DNA of 7,125 nucleotides from Bacteroidota bacterium (lineage in GTDB: Bacteria > Bacteroidota > Bacteroidia > UKL13-3), in contig VEQB01000115.1 of NCBI GenBank assembly GCA_018883485.1, forward strand, positions 1 to 7,125, read 5' to 3'. Below are positions 5,654 through 7,125 of this stretch, one piece after another. Both the position numbers and the translations under genes were made by a program. The stretch's first letter is position 1. Every line of letters starts with the position of its first letter. The notes below the pieces were generated by a model. It was not told the origin of the DNA. It did no database searches and saw nothing but the letters and a program-made list of their open reading frames with translations.

Positions 5654-7125
5654 ATGAAGAAATGCTTACTCCTCTTTGGAATATTAATTCACTTTACGCT
5701 ACAAGCGCAATCTCCTTTTCAATCTTATTATAAAGATAAGACTACCTATAGAGAACACGCTTTAGATATCTCGCATATGCGTGTGGAGCTTAGTTTTGAA
5801 GCAGAGAAAAAACTAGTTATTGGAAAAGTTATACATTCTTTTGTTGTAAAACAGCAACGAGTAGATTCTGTATTTTTTGATGGGCCAGGAATAAATATCC
5901 AAAAGGCAACATTGAATAATCTCTCACTTGCGTTTCATATTGTACCAACAGGTGTTTGGGTAATACCGGTCAAGCCCTTTACCTGGGATCAAAAGGGTGA
6001 AATAAGTTTTGAATATACAGCTAATCCTCGCAAAGGAATTTACTTTATTGGCTGGGATCAACCAGAGAACCAAATAAAAGACCCATTTAGAGTAAGGCGA
6101 CAAATTTGGACGCAAGGGCAAGGGATAGATAACCGTTATTGGATCCCCATGTACGACGATCAAAATGATAAATTTACAACGGAAACAATAACAACATTTG
6201 ACGCCAATTATCAGGTTTTATCTAATGGAAAGCTTCTTAGTAAGAAGAAAGCAGCCAATGGAAAGCTCACTTGGCATTATGCGATGAGCAAGCCCCATGC
6301 TGGTTATTTGTTAATGTTAGCCATTGGAAAGTATTCAGTTAAAACAGCCAAAAGCACTAGTGGTGTTCCACTACAATATTGGTATTATCCAGAGTTTGAG
6401 GAGCGGGCTGAACCAACTTATCGGTTTACTCCGCAAATGGTTGATTTTCTAGAGCAAGAAACAGGAGTTGCATATCCTTGGGAAAGTTATAGTCAAGTGA
6501 TGGTTCAAGACTTTTTATATGGGGCAATGGAAAACACTACCGCAACAATTTTTGGAGATTTCTTTAATGTAGATGAGCGCGGATTTTTAGATAGAAATTA
6601 TGTAGGTGTGAATTGCCATGAATTAACGCATCAATGGTTTGGGGATTACATTACAGCCAGAGATGGACGTGATACTTGGCTTCAAGAAAGCTTTGCCACC
6701 TTTTACCCTAAACAATTTTCTAAAATAAACGAAGGAATAGAAGAATGGGATTGGCAAAGAAGGGCACATCAAAATGCTGCAGTAGAGGCTGGTAAAAAGG
6801 ATAACTATCCAGTTAGGCACGCTGCTGGAGGAACCGCCCGCGTTTATCCAAAAGGAGCTGCAGTTATAAGTATGTTAAATTATGTGTTAGGAGACGCCCA
6901 ATGGAAGCGTGTTTTAACTCATTATTTGAAAGGCCATGCATATGGAAATGTGGAGACCAACGATATGCAACAATCTATTAAAGATGTATTGGGTTTGAAT
7001 TTAGATTGGTTTTTTGATGAGTGGATTTACAGAGGAGGCGAGCCTCATTTTAGGGTTCATTATGAAGATTTAAGTTACAATAATGGTTCAAAAGCCACAG
7101 AAGTAGCGATTGAGCAAATACATAC
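5654..7125 (+). CDS. exported M1-family zinc aminopeptidase, 3' end outside window
   Basis: The frame is open from the ATG at 5654 to the window edge (490 full codons). Residues 1-18 form a signal peptide (MKKCLLLFGILIHFTLQA) with likely cleavage before QS, so the enzyme acts in the periplasm, outer membrane or outside. A beta-rich N-terminal domain is followed by the catalytic domain. The substrate-N-terminus motif GAMEN is at 290-294. The zinc site is H322-E323-L-T-H326 with E345 exactly 18 residues later, and the likely transition-state Tyr is Y398 in VYPKGA. WFFDEWIYRGGEP at 452-464 closes the catalytic domain as usual in M1. The usual N-E-G-F-A around the third ligand is here Q-E-S-F-A, with all catalytic residues kept. 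It removes N-terminal residues from peptides; specificity is not readable. The C-terminal domain, and any secretion tag, are outside the window. It probably has its own promoter and is not an obvious part of the carotenoid pathway. Confidence 0.93.
   Translation, partial: MKKCLLLFGILIHFTLQAQSPFQSYYKDKTTYREHALDISHMRVELSFEAEKKLVIGKVIHSFVVKQQRVDSVFFDGPGINIQKATLNNLSLAFHIVPTGVWVIPVKPFTWDQKGEISFEYTANPRKGIYFIGWDQPENQIKDPFRVRRQIWTQGQGIDNRYWIPMYDDQNDKFTTETITTFDANYQVLSNGKLLSKKKAANGKLTWHYAMSKPHAGYLLMLAIGKYSVKTAKSTSGVPLQYWYYPEFEERAEPTYRFTPQMVDFLEQETGVAYPWESYSQVMVQDFLYGAMENTTATIFGDFFNVDERGFLDRNYVGVNCHELTHQWFGDYITARDGRDTWLQESFATFYPKQFSKINEGIEEWDWQRRAHQNAAVEAGKKDNYPVRHAAGGTARVYPKGAAVISMLNYVLGDAQWKRVLTHYLKGHAYGNVETNDMQQSIKDVLGLNLDWFFDEWIYRGGEPHFRVHYEDLSYNNGSKATEVAIEQIH

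Noticed and set aside
5924..6163. Minus-strand open frame of 79 codons
   Set aside because: It lies wholly inside the M1 peptidase coding region and shows no recognisable motif.
6623..6820. Minus-strand open frame of 65 codons
   Set aside because: It is antisense to the peptidase zinc-site region, which is clearly coding on the + strand.

Overview
The window looks like a chromosomal segment of a low-GC member of the Bacteroidota, most likely a pigmented flavobacterium-like organism. The evidence is a TonB-dependent receptor of the Bacteroidota type (carboxypeptidase-regulatory-like end, then an L-N-E-V-V-V TonB-box-like stretch, plug and barrel), start codons with no good Shine-Dalgarno sequence, -7 elements resembling the Bacteroidota TAnnTTTG consensus, and CrtI, CrtB and Idi sequences of the kind seen in yellow/orange members of that phylum. 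The genus cannot be named from this sequence alone.

Layout: all genes lie on the + strand and are tightly packed. Positions 1-2211 hold a TonB-dependent outer-membrane receptor whose 5' end is outside the window. After 6 bases comes crtI (2218-3705, phytoene desaturase). A 79-base gap with a probable promoter leads to crtB (3785-4621, phytoene synthase), then an uncharacterised 159-residue protein (4634-5113), then idi (5110-5622, type 1 isopentenyl-diphosphate isomerase), which overlaps the preceding gene by four bases (ATGA). After a 31-base gap with a second probable promoter, an exported M1-family zinc aminopeptidase begins at 5654 and runs off the 3' end. No stretch longer than 300 bases lacks a gene. 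I saw no tRNA, rRNA, CRISPR array or mobile element.

How the genes work together: Idi balances IPP and DMAPP, the precursors of GGPP. CrtB condenses two GGPP into phytoene, and CrtI desaturates phytoene, probably to lycopene. The window has no GGPP synthase, lycopene cyclase (crtY) or hydroxylase (crtZ), so the final pigment cannot be inferred here. The 159-residue protein is locked between crtB and idi and is the best candidate for an undescribed component of the locus. The receptor and the peptidase have no obvious biochemical link to carotenoids, although the receptor is close enough to crtI to share its transcript.

Regulatory structure not explained by the genes: the regions before crtB and before the peptidase share a -7-like element followed after exactly three bases by the same octamer AAAATAGT. 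A stem-loop spans the crtB stop codon and encloses the start codon of the 159-residue protein, with a T tract right behind it. A small hairpin lies in the leader of the peptidase gene.
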